A stretch of DNA of 64,000 nt from assembly GCF_017876775.1 (NCBI RefSeq), contig NZ_JAGIOP010000002.1, positions 1,674,001-1,738,000 of the forward strand, in the 5' to 3' direction. The number at the start of each line of letters is the position of its first letter. Position 1 is the first letter of the stretch. Under the pieces are notes generated by a model, which was given only the letters and a program-made list of their open reading frames with translations, did no database searches and had not been told where the DNA came from. Source of the stretch: Mycolicibacterium lutetiense. Lineage in GTDB: Bacteria > Actinomycetota > Actinomycetes > Mycobacteriales > Mycobacteriaceae. Below, piece by piece: positions 9,801-18,014 of the stretch. A program made the position numbers and the translations under genes.

Positions 9801-10135
9801 GCGACCTCGTCGGGGCCGCCGGTCACCGGCGCGAGACCGGCGCCGGCGAGCCGGGCCAGCCGGGTTCGCACCCGACGCAGCAACTGTCCAGCCGCCTTGC
9901 GCGTGAAGGTGAGGCCCAGCACCTGTGCGGGCGTGGCATAACCGTTGGCGACCAACCAGACGACGCGGGCCGCCATGGTCTCGGTCTTACCCGCGCCCGC
10001 GCCCGCAATGACCACCAGCGGCCCCGGCGGCGCGGCGATCACCGCGGCCTGCTCCTCGGTCGGCGGAAACAACCCCAACGCGTCGGACAACTCGGCCGGG
10101 CTGTACCGCACGCCGGTCTGCGCGGCTTCCGTCAC
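6845..10135 (-). CDS. adnB: AdnB subunit of the AdnAB helicase-nuclease
   Basis: A 1096-residue protein matching Rv3201c. The N-terminal UvrD-like motor has Walker A IAGAGAGKTETM (residues 43-54), Walker B VVLLDEYQDT and motif III-type GDPIQSIYGWRGA. The C-terminal RecB-like nuclease carries VVDWKTGEPPTTPEAMAQAA, with the conserved D and K. AdnB is the leading motor of AdnAB, which resects double-strand ends. The start is the GTG at 10135, whose GTGA overlaps the adnA stop by 4 bases; an extension to 10192 would lie inside adnA. A 1007-codon open frame on the other strand is a GC artefact. Confidence 0.93.
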   Translation of the reverse strand: MTEAAQTGVRYSPAELSDALGLFPPTEEQAAVIAAPPGPLVVIAGAGAGKTETMAARVVWLVANGYATPAQVLGLTFTRKAAGQLLRRVRTRLARLAGAGLAPVTGGPDEVATVSTYHAFAGTLLREHGLLLPVEPDTRLLSETELWQLAFDVVCAHPGELAIDKTPAAVTGMVLRLAGALAEHLVDTDQLRDTHVELERLVHTLPSGPYQRDRGPSQWLLKMLATQTERTELVPLIDALHQRMRADKVMDFGMQMSAAARLAASFPQVGEQLRQRFRVVLLDEYQDTGHAQRVALSSLFGGGADEGLALTAVGDPIQSIYGWRGASATNLPRFTTDFPLADGTPAPTLELRTSWRNPPSALHLANAVSAEARSRSVTVHELRPRPDAEPGTIRCALLNDVETERDWVADHLARIYHGAVAQGVDTPTAAVLVRRNADAAPMAEALSERGVPVEVVGVAGLLAVPEVADLVAMLRLVADPAAGSAVMRVLTGPRWRFGARDIAALWRRARELDDRPVGEASAAEIVAQAAPDADSACLADALCDPGAAEHYSPAGYQRIEALGRELTMLRAHLSHPLPELVAEVRRVAGLDAEARAARPVAAGWTGTENLDTFGDLVADFAGRSGGSVLALLAYLDVATEVENGLAPAELTVAHDRVQILTVHAAKGLEWQVVAVPHLSGRVFPSTASARTWLTDSSDLPPLLRGDRATESELGVPVLDTSDINDRKILSDKISDHKRSLEQRRIDEERRLLYVAITRSEDTLLISGHHWGATESKPRGPSDFLCEIKAIVEDAAAQGRPCGEVEQWVPDPPAGEVNPLRDKAVEAIWPAAQPRDTEVGHGAALVMQALADDRGNATGDTDEADGEGWAADVDALLAERDRPIQVARLELPGQLSVSTLVELSRDREAALQRLRRRLPQRPDPHALLGTAFHEWVQRYFHSERLFDLDDLPGAVDSDSGRAGAAELSELQDAFVMSSWAARTPIEVEVPFDMVIGTARTTIVRGRIDAVFAQDDGTTTVVDWKTGEPPTTPEAMAQAAVQLAVYRLAWAALRGCAPESVRAAFHYVRSGRTVSPESLPGEEELVALLADPPTASPA

Positions 10136-13100
10136 GACCGGTCCCCCGCAGCCTGCGCCGGGCACGACGACCGCACCGGGCAGTTGGCGCATCCGTCGTT
10201 GACGCGGGCGGTGAACTGCGGTCCGGCGGTGGCCGCCGCCGCACTGCTGACCGTGCCCAGCCAGTCGGCACGGGTATCTGGTGTCATCGGATCCTGTTCG
10301 CGTTCGGTGGCGCCCGCCGCCCCCGCCTTGCCCAGGTAAACCAACCGGCCCCCACCCGGCTCGTCGCCGTGCGGCAACAGCCCCGCGGCCACCGCAAGCT
10401 GATAGGTGGCCAGCTGGGCATGCTTCTGCGCGTCGTCCTTGGTGACCGGACTCTTGCCGGTCTTGAGGTCGACCACGACCAGCCGGTCCGCCTGGTCACG
10501 CTCGAGGCGGTCCAGCCGGCCCCGCACCTGAACACCCGGCCCGTCGGGCCCCGGCTCGACGAGCGCGCCCTCCACATCGATCTCGGTGGCGACCTCGGTC
10601 AGCCGGCCCCGGGTGTCCGCACGCCACCGGGTGAAGGTCTCCAGCATCTCGCGGTGGCGGGACAACTCGTTGTCCGAATACCACTTCGCATCGAAAGGCA
10701 GGTCTTCCCAGACTTTTTCCAGGTCGTTGACCAACTGGCTCTCGGTCTTGCCGGAATCCGCCACCAGCGCGTGCAGCAACGACCCGACCGTCGAACGCAC
10801 GTCGCGTCCGTCACTACCGCCGTGGCGCTCAAGCAGCCAGCGCAGTGGACAGTCGGTGAGCATCTGCAGCGTCGACGGCGACAGGGTTACCACCTGGTCG
10901 GGATCCGACCACAGCGGTTCCTCGGTGGACAACGCCGTCATGGTGTGCCATTGCGAAGGATCAGCCCCTAGCACCCCCGCCGCGGCTAGCCTGGCCAATT
11001 GAGTTGCCGCACAGGACCGGGACTCGTCATCGACGGCACCTTCCGGCGCACATACGACGGCGCGCAGCCGACCGACCACCGCTGAGGGAAGCAGCACCCG
11101 GGGCGCCGCCAACGGCGGCAGCGGCACCGACTCCGTTGCCACCTCCGCCAGTTCGGCACAGAACGGTGACGGCAGCAGCGATTCGTCCCCACCGTCGCTG
11201 TCGACGGCGGTCACCAGCAGGCGGGTCCGGGCCCGGCCCATAGCCGCCATCAACAGCCGGCGTTCCTCGGCGAGCAGGGGCGCCCGGGTCGACACCACCC
11301 GGTCATCCGGGGCGGCCACCCCGTCGAGAACATCCACCAGATTCTGCGTACCCAGGATGCCGCCCCGCGGAACAGTGTTGGGCCACAGCCCTTCCTGCAC
11401 GCCGGCGATAACCACGAAGTCCCACTCCCGGCCGAGTGCGGCGTGCGCGCTGAGTACCGAGACCGCGTCGGGCCTGGCGCTCGAATCCGAGGCCGACATC
11501 GACGATCCCAATGTCGCCACGTGGTCCACCAACCCGCGCAACGACGCACCCGCCGTGCGGCCCACATACTGGTCAGCCACATCGAACAGTGCGGTCACCG
11601 CGTCCAGGTCGCGGTCGGCCTGGGCTCCGATGGTGCCGCCCCGCTCACTGGCGGCCAGCCAGCGCGGCTGCAACCGGCAGGCATTCCAGGCCTGCCACAG
11701 GGTGTAGCGCGGATCGGCGCCGTCCCGCTCGCTGCGACGGGCTGCGGCCAGCACCGACCGCAGCCGACGCAGCGGCTTGGCGTGCTCGGCCGACAAACCG
11801 GCCGGCTCCGCATCGATGGCGGCGACGAGGAGGTCGGTGAAATCCTTTGGCGGCGTGGACCCATCGGCACGCCGCAGGGCGCGTCGCAACTGCCGCAGGG
11901 TCACCGGGTCGACACGTCCGATCGGGCCGGTGAGCAGGCTGACGGCGCTGTCACCGTCCAGGTGGTGTGTCGTCACCTCCAACACTGTCAGCATGGCTGC
12001 GACCGCAGGCTGCTGCGCCAGCCCCAGGTCAGTGCCCGTGGCCTGTACCGGCACCCCGGCCCCGCTCAAGGCCCGCGCCAATGCCGCACCCACCCGCGGA
12101 ATCGAGCGCACCACCACCGCCATCTCGGACCAGGGCACCCCGTCGACCAGATGGGCACGGCGCACAGCGTCGGCGATGTAGGCGTTCTCGGCATGCGGAG
12201 TGGCCGCCAACCGCATGGTCACCTCACCCTGTCCGCGCTCCGGGTTGCCTTCCAGCGCCCGGCCTGCGTTGAGTCCGGGCAGTCGGCCGGCGATACCCGA
12301 GATCGCCGAAGCGACCGCAGGGGTACAGCGGTGCGACCGCGTGAGGGTGATCGCCGGCACGTCGTCGCCGTGGTCGCGCAACAACACGGGATCGGCGCCG
12401 CGGTAGGAGAACACCGTCTGGTCGGGGTCGCCGGCAATGACGGTCAACCCCGCCCCGGCAGCCAGCACCCGGATCAACAGAGCGGCCTGCGGGTCGAGGT
12501 GCTGGGCATCGTCGACCAACAGCAGGCTGATCCGCGCCCGCTCGGCGGCCAGCAGATCCGCGTCGGTCCCGAGTGCCTCCAGCGCCGCACCGACGAGTTC
12601 GGCCGCCCCCAGCGCCGGGACCGTGGCCTGCGGTGCGGCCATCCCGACCGCGGACCTCAACAGCATGATCTGCTCGTAGGCCTGCGCGAACCGGCCCGCC
12701 GCCAACCATTCCGGGCGTCCGGCCGACCGACCCAGTCGCTGCAGGGCGCGCGGATCCACCCCGCGCTCGGTGCAGCGGGCCATCAGATCACGCAACTCAG
12801 TGGCGAAACCCGCAGTGCTCAGCGCCGGCCACAGCTGCTCGGGCCAGCCCACGGGGGAATCCGCACCATCCTCGATATCTCCGGCCAGCAGTTCCCGGAT
12901 GATGCCGTCTTGTTCGGCCGTGGTGATCAGCCGCGGCGGCGGATCACCGTTGCGCTGGGCCGCCAGGCGCAGGAGTGCGAACGCATACGAGTGCACCGTG
13001 CGCACCATCGGTTCCCGCACGACGCCGTGGGTACCCGCCCCGAGCAGCCGGGCGGTGATGGCGGCCCTGGCCTCGCCCCGCAACCGGGCCGATCCGGTCA

Positions 13101-13272
13101 GCAACAGCACCGACTCGGGGTCGGTGCCCGCCGCGATGTGGTCGACGGCGGTGCCGATCAACAGCGAGCTCTTCCCGGTGCCCGGCCCGCCCAGCACCCG
13201 CACCACCCCGCCGCGTCCCGGTACGAGCAGCTCGGTAGCCGCCGGTGCCGGTTCGACATGGTGTGTGGTCAT
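10132..13272 (-). CDS. adnA: AdnA subunit of the AdnAB helicase-nuclease
   Basis: About 1046 residues, close to the known mycobacterial AdnA length, matching Rv3202c. The UvrD-like motor has LGGPGTGKSSLL as Walker A, but Walker B is LLLVDDAQHLD rather than DEXQ. The RecB-like nuclease motif is LVVVDLKTGKSP. Iron-sulfur cysteines are TDCPLRWL and the C-terminal CANCPVRSSC, giving the C-x(n)-CxxCxxxxxC pattern. It pairs with AdnB for end resection in recombination and single-strand annealing. The start ATG 13272 (MTTHHVEP) is preferred; ATG 13281 is an alternative. A longer frame to 13563 runs through unrelated DNA. Confidence 0.92.
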   Translation of the reverse strand: MTTHHVEPAPAATELLVPGRGGVVRVLGGPGTGKSSLLIGTAVDHIAAGTDPESVLLLTGSARLRGEARAAITARLLGAGTHGVVREPMVRTVHSYAFALLRLAAQRNGDPPPRLITTAEQDGIIRELLAGDIEDGADSPVGWPEQLWPALSTAGFATELRDLMARCTERGVDPRALQRLGRSAGRPEWLAAGRFAQAYEQIMLLRSAVGMAAPQATVPALGAAELVGAALEALGTDADLLAAERARISLLLVDDAQHLDPQAALLIRVLAAGAGLTVIAGDPDQTVFSYRGADPVLLRDHGDDVPAITLTRSHRCTPAVASAISGIAGRLPGLNAGRALEGNPERGQGEVTMRLAATPHAENAYIADAVRRAHLVDGVPWSEMAVVVRSIPRVGAALARALSGAGVPVQATGTDLGLAQQPAVAAMLTVLEVTTHHLDGDSAVSLLTGPIGRVDPVTLRQLRRALRRADGSTPPKDFTDLLVAAIDAEPAGLSAEHAKPLRRLRSVLAAARRSERDGADPRYTLWQAWNACRLQPRWLAASERGGTIGAQADRDLDAVTALFDVADQYVGRTAGASLRGLVDHVATLGSSMSASDSSARPDAVSVLSAHAALGREWDFVVIAGVQEGLWPNTVPRGGILGTQNLVDVLDGVAAPDDRVVSTRAPLLAEERRLLMAAMGRARTRLLVTAVDSDGGDESLLPSPFCAELAEVATESVPLPPLAAPRVLLPSAVVGRLRAVVCAPEGAVDDESRSCAATQLARLAAAGVLGADPSQWHTMTALSTEEPLWSDPDQVVTLSPSTLQMLTDCPLRWLLERHGGSDGRDVRSTVGSLLHALVADSGKTESQLVNDLEKVWEDLPFDAKWYSDNELSRHREMLETFTRWRADTRGRLTEVATEIDVEGALVEPGPDGPGVQVRGRLDRLERDQADRLVVVDLKTGKSPVTKDDAQKHAQLATYQLAVAAGLLPHGDEPGGGRLVYLGKAGAAGATEREQDPMTPDTRADWLGTVSSAAAATAGPQFTARVNDGCANCPVRSSCPAQAAGDRS

Positions 13273-13441
13273 GAGAAGCATGACACCAGAAGGGACCGAC
13301 AAGTAGCGGAGCGGAGCCGCTTTAGCACTATTGGCCGCACCGGCGCGGGAAGCCCGATATTTTCTGCAGTTGACGTGTGCGACCGTGATACCTTTTTGGC
13401 CACAAACCAACACCTTCTGGGTGTACAGGTTTGGGGAAGTC

Positions 13442-13664
13442 GTGGCGGACGAGTTACGGGTGGAACCGGTGGCAGTAGCGGCCGATGCTGATCGAATTGA
13501 TTCGGCTGCCAAGGGTTTACGGCGACCGCGACGTGATGCCCCATAGCGTCGAGCAGCGCGCACAAATCTTCATCAGCCTGCCCGACACCCCGCCCCAAGC
13601 CGGAGCCAGCAATACCCGCATGGCCCGAGGCCGCAGCATAAGCCGCATGAACGGATGCCCATGA
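13442..13664 (+). pseudogene. Chimeric remnant: type VII target N-terminus joined to a lipoprotein C-terminus
   Basis: From GTG 13442 the frame reads VADELRVEPVAVAADADRID, the typical start of EspC-like type VII secretion targets (about 100 residues normally). It stops at 13546 after 34 residues. In a second frame from about 13524, DVMPHSVEQRAQIFISLPDT closely matches DVMPHNTAQRAQILMSVLDT near the end of the lipoprotein encoded just downstream. This looks like a deletion that removed the rest of one EspC-like gene and most of a paralogous lipoprotein gene. The second frame ends at 13664, overlapping the start of the intact gene. Confidence 0.6.
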
Positions 13665-14566
13665 AGATACGAATGGCCAGGAAAACACTCGCCATTGTTA
13701 CGGCAGCAGCGTGTCTCATGACCGGGTGTTCCGGCCACCAGGAACCGTCTGCTGCCCCTGCGGTCGCAAAAAATATGTTCCCGAACTGGCCCAGTGATTT
13801 CAATGGTTTCCGGTTCCGATGGACAGCACAACCCGGGACAGACCTGCTTACCGGCCCCGCCATACCGGTGCGCGCCTACCTAGAATCCTATCGAATTGGA
13901 TCGATGACAAAATCGTCACCGAATACCTACCCCGGGTTTCAGCGGGCCCTGCCCGATCTTCTCGACCCCCGAGTCGGCAGTACCGAGGAGTGGCTCAATC
14001 TGCCATTGGAGTTGAGATGGATAATTCCCTCAAGCAATAGGAATCTCAATTATGTTGAGGGACCGTTCTTCGGCAACCATTACTTCCACATCATGGAACT
14101 CTCCCCGCTCACAGACGGCTACCTGGCCTACGTATGCGAGGGCAAATACAACGTCTTTGCCCCGGCCATCAGACAGCCTGAAAAATATGCCTCAGTGCTG
14201 GGCTCCCCGAGTGGCAAACTGGACGTCGCTAAGCTCGAGTACTCGGTAACTCTGTGGCGGATTGAACTCAAGAACGGCGATGGTGCGACCGTTGGTATGC
14301 AACCTCAAACCGGCAGGAACCCCGCACCCGTTGGTGACGTGTTCGGACACTGGAAAATCACCGGCGCCTCACAAGGAGGCTACTGGGGCCAGGTCGGGAA
14401 ACCCACCCACACGCCGCAAGATCCGGACTATGTCCACATGGAACAACAGTGCCGTGACGTCATGCCCCACAACACTGCGCAGCGAGCCCAGATCCTCATG
14501 AGTGTTCTCGACACCCCACCCCAAGCCGAGCCAGCAGTACCCGGATGGCCCGACAGCACAGTTTGA
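13661..14566 (+). CDS. Putative lipoprotein, family not identified
   Basis: About 301 residues. A basic start and hydrophobic stretch end in the lipobox LMTGC (acylated cysteine near residue 22), so the protein is expected to be anchored on the outer face of the membrane. The rest has no motif I know; WYIP-like aromatic segments and FGNHYFHIMELSPLTDGYLA suggest a beta-rich extracytoplasmic domain. A broken copy lies immediately upstream behind an EspC-like fragment, so it may belong to a gene pair linked to type VII secretion. Starts at 13655, 13661 and 13673 are all possible. It is absent from the M. tuberculosis order here. Confidence 0.65.
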   Translation: MKIRMARKTLAIVTAAACLMTGCSGHQEPSAAPAVAKNMFPNWPSDFNGFRFRWTAQPGTDLLTGPAIPVRAYLESYRIGSMTKSSPNTYPGFQRALPDLLDPRVGSTEEWLNLPLELRWIIPSSNRNLNYVEGPFFGNHYFHIMELSPLTDGYLAYVCEGKYNVFAPAIRQPEKYASVLGSPSGKLDVAKLEYSVTLWRIELKNGDGATVGMQPQTGRNPAPVGDVFGHWKITGASQGGYWGQVGKPTHTPQDPDYVHMEQQCRDVMPHNTAQRAQILMSVLDTPPQAEPAVPGWPDSTV

Positions 14567-14718
14567 CACCTGCGACCCGAACCGCCTGGGCCGCTTTATG
14601 CCACCGGCGCAACCAACGCCAAGAGCGCACGCGATCACCAAGTCAGCACAAGCTCGCCGAGCGCCCGACAAGTAGATCCCATAAACCCGCCAGACCAACC
14701 TCCTGGCAGCATGAACGG

Positions 14719-15492
14719 ATGTCAGTCGCGAAGTTGCACGTCCACCGCTACGGCCCCGATGAACCCGCCCGACTGTTGCTGATCCACGGGTTGACCGGAC
14801 ACGGGGAACGCTGGAAGACACTGGCCGAGCAGCACCTGCCCGAGGTGGCGGTGCTCGCGCCAGATCTGCTCGGGCACGGCCGCTCATCGTGGGCTGCCCC
14901 GTGGACGCTCGACGCCAACGTCGAGGCCCTGGCCGCACTGCTGGATGGTCCGACCATGGTGGCCGGGCATTCGTTCGGAGGTGCGGTGGCACTGAATCTG
15001 GCTGCCGCGCATCCCGATCTGGTCAGCGGGCTGGTGCTGTTGGACCCCGCGGTGGAACTGGACGGCGAATGGATGCGCGAGATCGCCGACGCCATGTTGG
15101 CCTCTCCCGACTATCCTGACCGCGCCGAGGCGCGCGCGGAGAAGGCCAACGGTTCGTGGGGCGAGGTGGCACCGGATGAGTTGGACCGTGACCTCGACGA
15201 ACACCTCGTCGAACTACCCGGCGGACGCTACGGGTGGCGGATCAGCATCCCGGCCATGATGTCGTATTGGAGCGAGTTGGCCCGCCCGGTTTCCCTGCCG
15301 CGCAAGGGCACTCCCACGGTTCTCGTCCGCGCGACCCACACCCGTCCACCGTATGCGCGGGACGGCCTCATCAGTGCACTCGATGGGCAACTCGGCCAGG
15401 ATTTCACCCTGCTGGATTGGGACTGCGACCACATGGTGGCCCAGGCCAAACCCGCCGAGACCGCGAAGTTGATCCTCGAACAGCTGGGCTGA
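14719..15492 (+). CDS. lipV: Alpha/beta hydrolase, LipV-like
   Basis: A 257-residue serine hydrolase at the position of Rv3203 (lipV). HGLTGHGERW forms the oxyanion-loop region, LAPDLLGHGRSS is typical of the fold, and the nucleophile elbow is GHSFGG. DWDCDHMVAQAKP supplies the C-terminal histidine. The likely reaction is ester hydrolysis of a small acyl ester or lipid in the cytoplasm; no signal peptide is present. ATG 14719 is chosen because homology begins there and the longer frame to 14545 overlaps the previous gene. Confidence 0.85.
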   Translation: MSVAKLHVHRYGPDEPARLLLIHGLTGHGERWKTLAEQHLPEVAVLAPDLLGHGRSSWAAPWTLDANVEALAALLDGPTMVAGHSFGGAVALNLAAAHPDLVSGLVLLDPAVELDGEWMREIADAMLASPDYPDRAEARAEKANGSWGEVAPDELDRDLDEHLVELPGGRYGWRISIPAMMSYWSELARPVSLPRKGTPTVLVRATHTRPPYARDGLISALDGQLGQDFTLLDWDCDHMVAQAKPAETAKLILEQLG

Positions 15493-15494
15493 CG

Positions 15495-15791
15495 ATGCCG
15501 GCCGTCACCGAGGAGCAGGTGGAGCTGGTGCGGACCCTGGTGGCCGCGATCCCGTCGGGCCGCGTCTGCACATACGGCGACATTGCCGATGCCGCAGAGC
15601 TTTCCAGCCCACGGATCGTCGGTTGGATCATGCGCACCGACTCCTCGGACCTGCCCTGGCACCGGGTGATCCCCGCCTCGGGGCGCCCGGCCCCGCACCT
15701 GGCCACCCGGCAGCTGGAACGGCTGCGCGCCGAAGGGGTGCTGGCCGTAGACGGGCGGGTACGCCTGGCAGAGTACCGCCACCAGTTCTGA
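15495..15791 (+). CDS. Alkyltransferase-like protein (ATL), MGMT family without the active cysteine
   Basis: A 98-residue protein matching Rv3204. It resembles the C-terminal DNA-binding domain of O6-alkylguanine-DNA alkyltransferase (IPSGRVCTYGDIADAA), but the acceptor motif reads LPWHRVIPASG, with tryptophan where MGMT has PCHR. That substitution defines ATL proteins, which flip and bind O6-alkylguanine and pass it to nucleotide excision repair instead of removing the alkyl group. It starts 2 bases after the lipV stop, so the two are cotranscribed. Confidence 0.9.
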   Translation: MPAVTEEQVELVRTLVAAIPSGRVCTYGDIADAAELSSPRIVGWIMRTDSSDLPWHRVIPASGRPAPHLATRQLERLRAEGVLAVDGRVRLAEYRHQF

Positions 15792-15799
15792 CCGCGAGA

Positions 15800-16654
15800 C
15801 TAGAGGGTCAGCCGGACCAATGAGGCAGTGCGGGCCAGGCCAGGGAAGGCCGCGGCGGTGGACCGCGGGTGCAGCGCATGCACGGCCAGGCGGAACATCA
15901 ACGCCCGCAACAACATCTGCGGCCATTCGGGTAGCGACTGCCACCGTTCGACCAGCCCGTCGTCGGCATCACCCCAGGACAACGCGTCGATCACCACCAC
16001 CCCCGCAGCCCACGGGGCGGGCCGCCAGTACGGGGTGATGTCGGTGATACCCGGCGCGGCCGTTCCGGCGAAAAGCACTGTGCCGTAAAGGTCACCGTGG
16101 ACCAGTTGACTGGCGCTCTTGGTCGGCCTGCGCAGACTGGCCAACTGATTGATCAGCTCGACCGAGCGCTGGCCATCCGACGATCCGGGCGAGACCCTGG
16201 CGCCGGGCGGCAACGAATGCAGCGGCCGGTCCTCCCAGGCCGCCCGGTCTGCGGCGATGAACACGTCGATGTCGGCCCACGGCGCGACGGGCGGTTGGGT
16301 CAGGAAGCGCGGTCGTTCCAATGTCGAGGTGGCCTCGTGCAATCGCACTGCGGCCGACACCACTTCATCGTGACGGGGCTCGGGCGTGCCGGCGACGAAG
16401 GTATCCGCCCGCCACCCGGCGACCACGTAGCGGCCGTCCGTTGAACGGACCGGGCGGGCCAGCCGCACCCCGTCGATGAATAGCGATTCCCGAACCTTGG
16501 CCGACCACGCCGCACGGGCGTGCTCGGGCACCATCGACATCACCACTTCGCCGCAGCGCCAGCCACCCTCCCAGCCTGAGCCGAGCGGTTCCGGGGCCGA
16601 CCCGGACAGGCCGAACGCCGCCAGCACATGTTCCGGCGGCCGTTCCACAGTCAC
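15800..16654 (-). CDS. TIGR02569-type actinobacterial protein (Rv3205c-like)
   Basis: A 284-residue protein found across mycobacteria. It has a remote aminoglycoside-phosphotransferase/kinase look: SQLVHGDLYGTVLF resembles the Brenner motif HGDLxxxN, but the asparagine is missing, and GITDITPYWRPAPWAAGVVV takes the place of the metal-binding D. It may therefore be a degenerate kinase or a binding protein. No pathway is known. It converges on the ATL gene and is followed downstream on the same strand by nothing until that gene's end. Confidence 0.8.
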   Translation of the reverse strand: MTVERPPEHVLAAFGLSGSAPEPLGSGWEGGWRCGEVVMSMVPEHARAAWSAKVRESLFIDGVRLARPVRSTDGRYVVAGWRADTFVAGTPEPRHDEVVSAAVRLHEATSTLERPRFLTQPPVAPWADIDVFIAADRAAWEDRPLHSLPPGARVSPGSSDGQRSVELINQLASLRRPTKSASQLVHGDLYGTVLFAGTAAPGITDITPYWRPAPWAAGVVVIDALSWGDADDGLVERWQSLPEWPQMLLRALMFRLAVHALHPRSTAAAFPGLARTASLVRLTL

Positions 16655-16690
16655 AACCTCAGCCTAAGGTGTTGACCGGCAAACCAGCCG

Positions 16691-17881
16691 TCAGTACATC
16701 ACCATGTCGGGCTCGAGTTGCTTGGCCCAGGCCACAATTCCGCCCTGCAGATGCACCGCATCGGAAAAACCGGCCTTCTTGACGATGGCGAGCACCTCAG
16801 CCGACCGTATTCCGGTCTTGCAGTACAGCACCGATGTTCGGTCCACCGGGAGCTTGGCCAATGCGTCACCCGATTCGAACGTCGGCTTCGGGATGAGCTC
16901 GGCCCCCTCGATGTGATTGATATCCCACTCGACGGGCTCGCGGACATCGATCAGCGCCAACGGTTTTCCGGAGTCGATGAGTTCCTTGAGCTCCAGCGGG
17001 GTGACCGTCGATCCGGCAGCGGCTTCCGCGGCGGCATCCGACACCACGCCGCAGAATGCCTCGTAATCGATCAACTCGGTGATCTTGGGAGTTGCCGGGT
17101 CCTTGCGGATCCGGATGGTCCGGTAAGTCATGTCCAGCGCGTCGTAGACCATCAGCCGACCGAGCAGAGGCTCGCCGATGCCGGTGATGAGCTTGATGGC
17201 CTCGGTCCCCATCACCGACGCGATCGAGGCACACAGGATGCCCAGCACCCCACCTTCGGCGCACGAGGGCACCATGCCCGGTGGCGGCGGCTCGGGATAG
17301 AGGTCGCGGTAGTTCAGCCCAAGGCCGTCGGGGGCGTCCTCCCAGAACACCGACACCTGGCCTTCGAACCGGTAGATCGAACCCCACACGTAGGGCTTGC
17401 TCGCGAGCACCGCGGCATCGTTGACCAGGTAGCGGGTGGCGAAGTTGTCGGTGCCGTCCAGGATCAGGTCGTACTGGCTGAACAGCTCCACCGCATTGTC
17501 GGGCTCCAACCGGAACTCATGCAGATTCACCGTCACCAGCGGGTTGATCTCCAGAACCGAATCCCTGGCGCTCTGCGCCTTGGGCCGGCCGATGTCGGAC
17601 TGGCCGTGGATGATCTGCCGCTGCAGGTTCGACTCGTCGACCACGTCGAAGTCGATGATGCCGAGCGTGCCCACCCCGGCGGCCGCCAGGTACAACAGCG
17701 TGGGTGACCCGAGCCCACCGGCCCCGATCACCAGCACCTTGGCGTTCTTCAGCCGTTTCTGGCCGATCACCCCGACGTCCGGAATGATCAGGTGCCGGCT
17801 GTAGCGGGTCACCTCTTCACGCGTCAGCTCGGCGGCCGGCTCGACCAACGGCGGTAACGACACGTCCAAATTCGCGGACAC
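16691..17881 (-). CDS. moeZ: MoeZ: adenylyltransferase/sulfurtransferase
   Basis: A 396-residue two-domain enzyme matching Rv3206c. Residues 20-280 form a ThiF/MoeB domain (VLVIGAGGLGSPTLLYLAAA, the ATP-binding glycine loop; DGTDNFATRYLVNDA, adenylylation region). Residues 290-396 form a rhodanese domain with catalytic cysteine VLYCKTGIRSAEVL. It adenylates and then thiolates small sulfur carriers, notably CysO (cysteine synthesis) and MoaD-type proteins (molybdenum cofactor). The GTG start at 17881 has GAGGAG 8 bases upstream. Confidence 0.93.
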   Translation of the reverse strand: MSANLDVSLPPLVEPAAELTREEVTRYSRHLIIPDVGVIGQKRLKNAKVLVIGAGGLGSPTLLYLAAAGVGTLGIIDFDVVDESNLQRQIIHGQSDIGRPKAQSARDSVLEINPLVTVNLHEFRLEPDNAVELFSQYDLILDGTDNFATRYLVNDAAVLASKPYVWGSIYRFEGQVSVFWEDAPDGLGLNYRDLYPEPPPPGMVPSCAEGGVLGILCASIASVMGTEAIKLITGIGEPLLGRLMVYDALDMTYRTIRIRKDPATPKITELIDYEAFCGVVSDAAAEAAAGSTVTPLELKELIDSGKPLALIDVREPVEWDINHIEGAELIPKPTFESGDALAKLPVDRTSVLYCKTGIRSAEVLAIVKKAGFSDAVHLQGGIVAWAKQLEPDMVMY

Positions 17882-18014
17882 CGTATGTCTCCTCAGTATT
17901 TATGGCAGTTCATCGTCCAGCTGCTCCTACCCACAACGGTAATCCGGTGCCGATACTTCCCGTGCCCCGGTCACCGCGATCTGCGCCCGACGGACTTCAC
18001 CACAACGGTGGCGG

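Noticed and set aside
7316..10339. A 1007-codon open frame on the plus strand
   Set aside because: It is antisense to adnB, which has all helicase and nuclease motifs; the frame is open because of high GC and has no domain.
11443..13491. A 682-codon open frame antisense to adnA
   Set aside because: Same reason: shadow of a real gene, composition of Gln/His/Arg typical of antisense frames.
13282..13563. 97-codon extension of AdnA
   Set aside because: The extension reads antisense through the type VII/lipoprotein remnant; AdnA length and homology fit the start at 13272.
16691..17881. Gene as MoeB or ThiF
   Set aside because: The added C-terminal rhodanese domain with its active cysteine identifies MoeZ.
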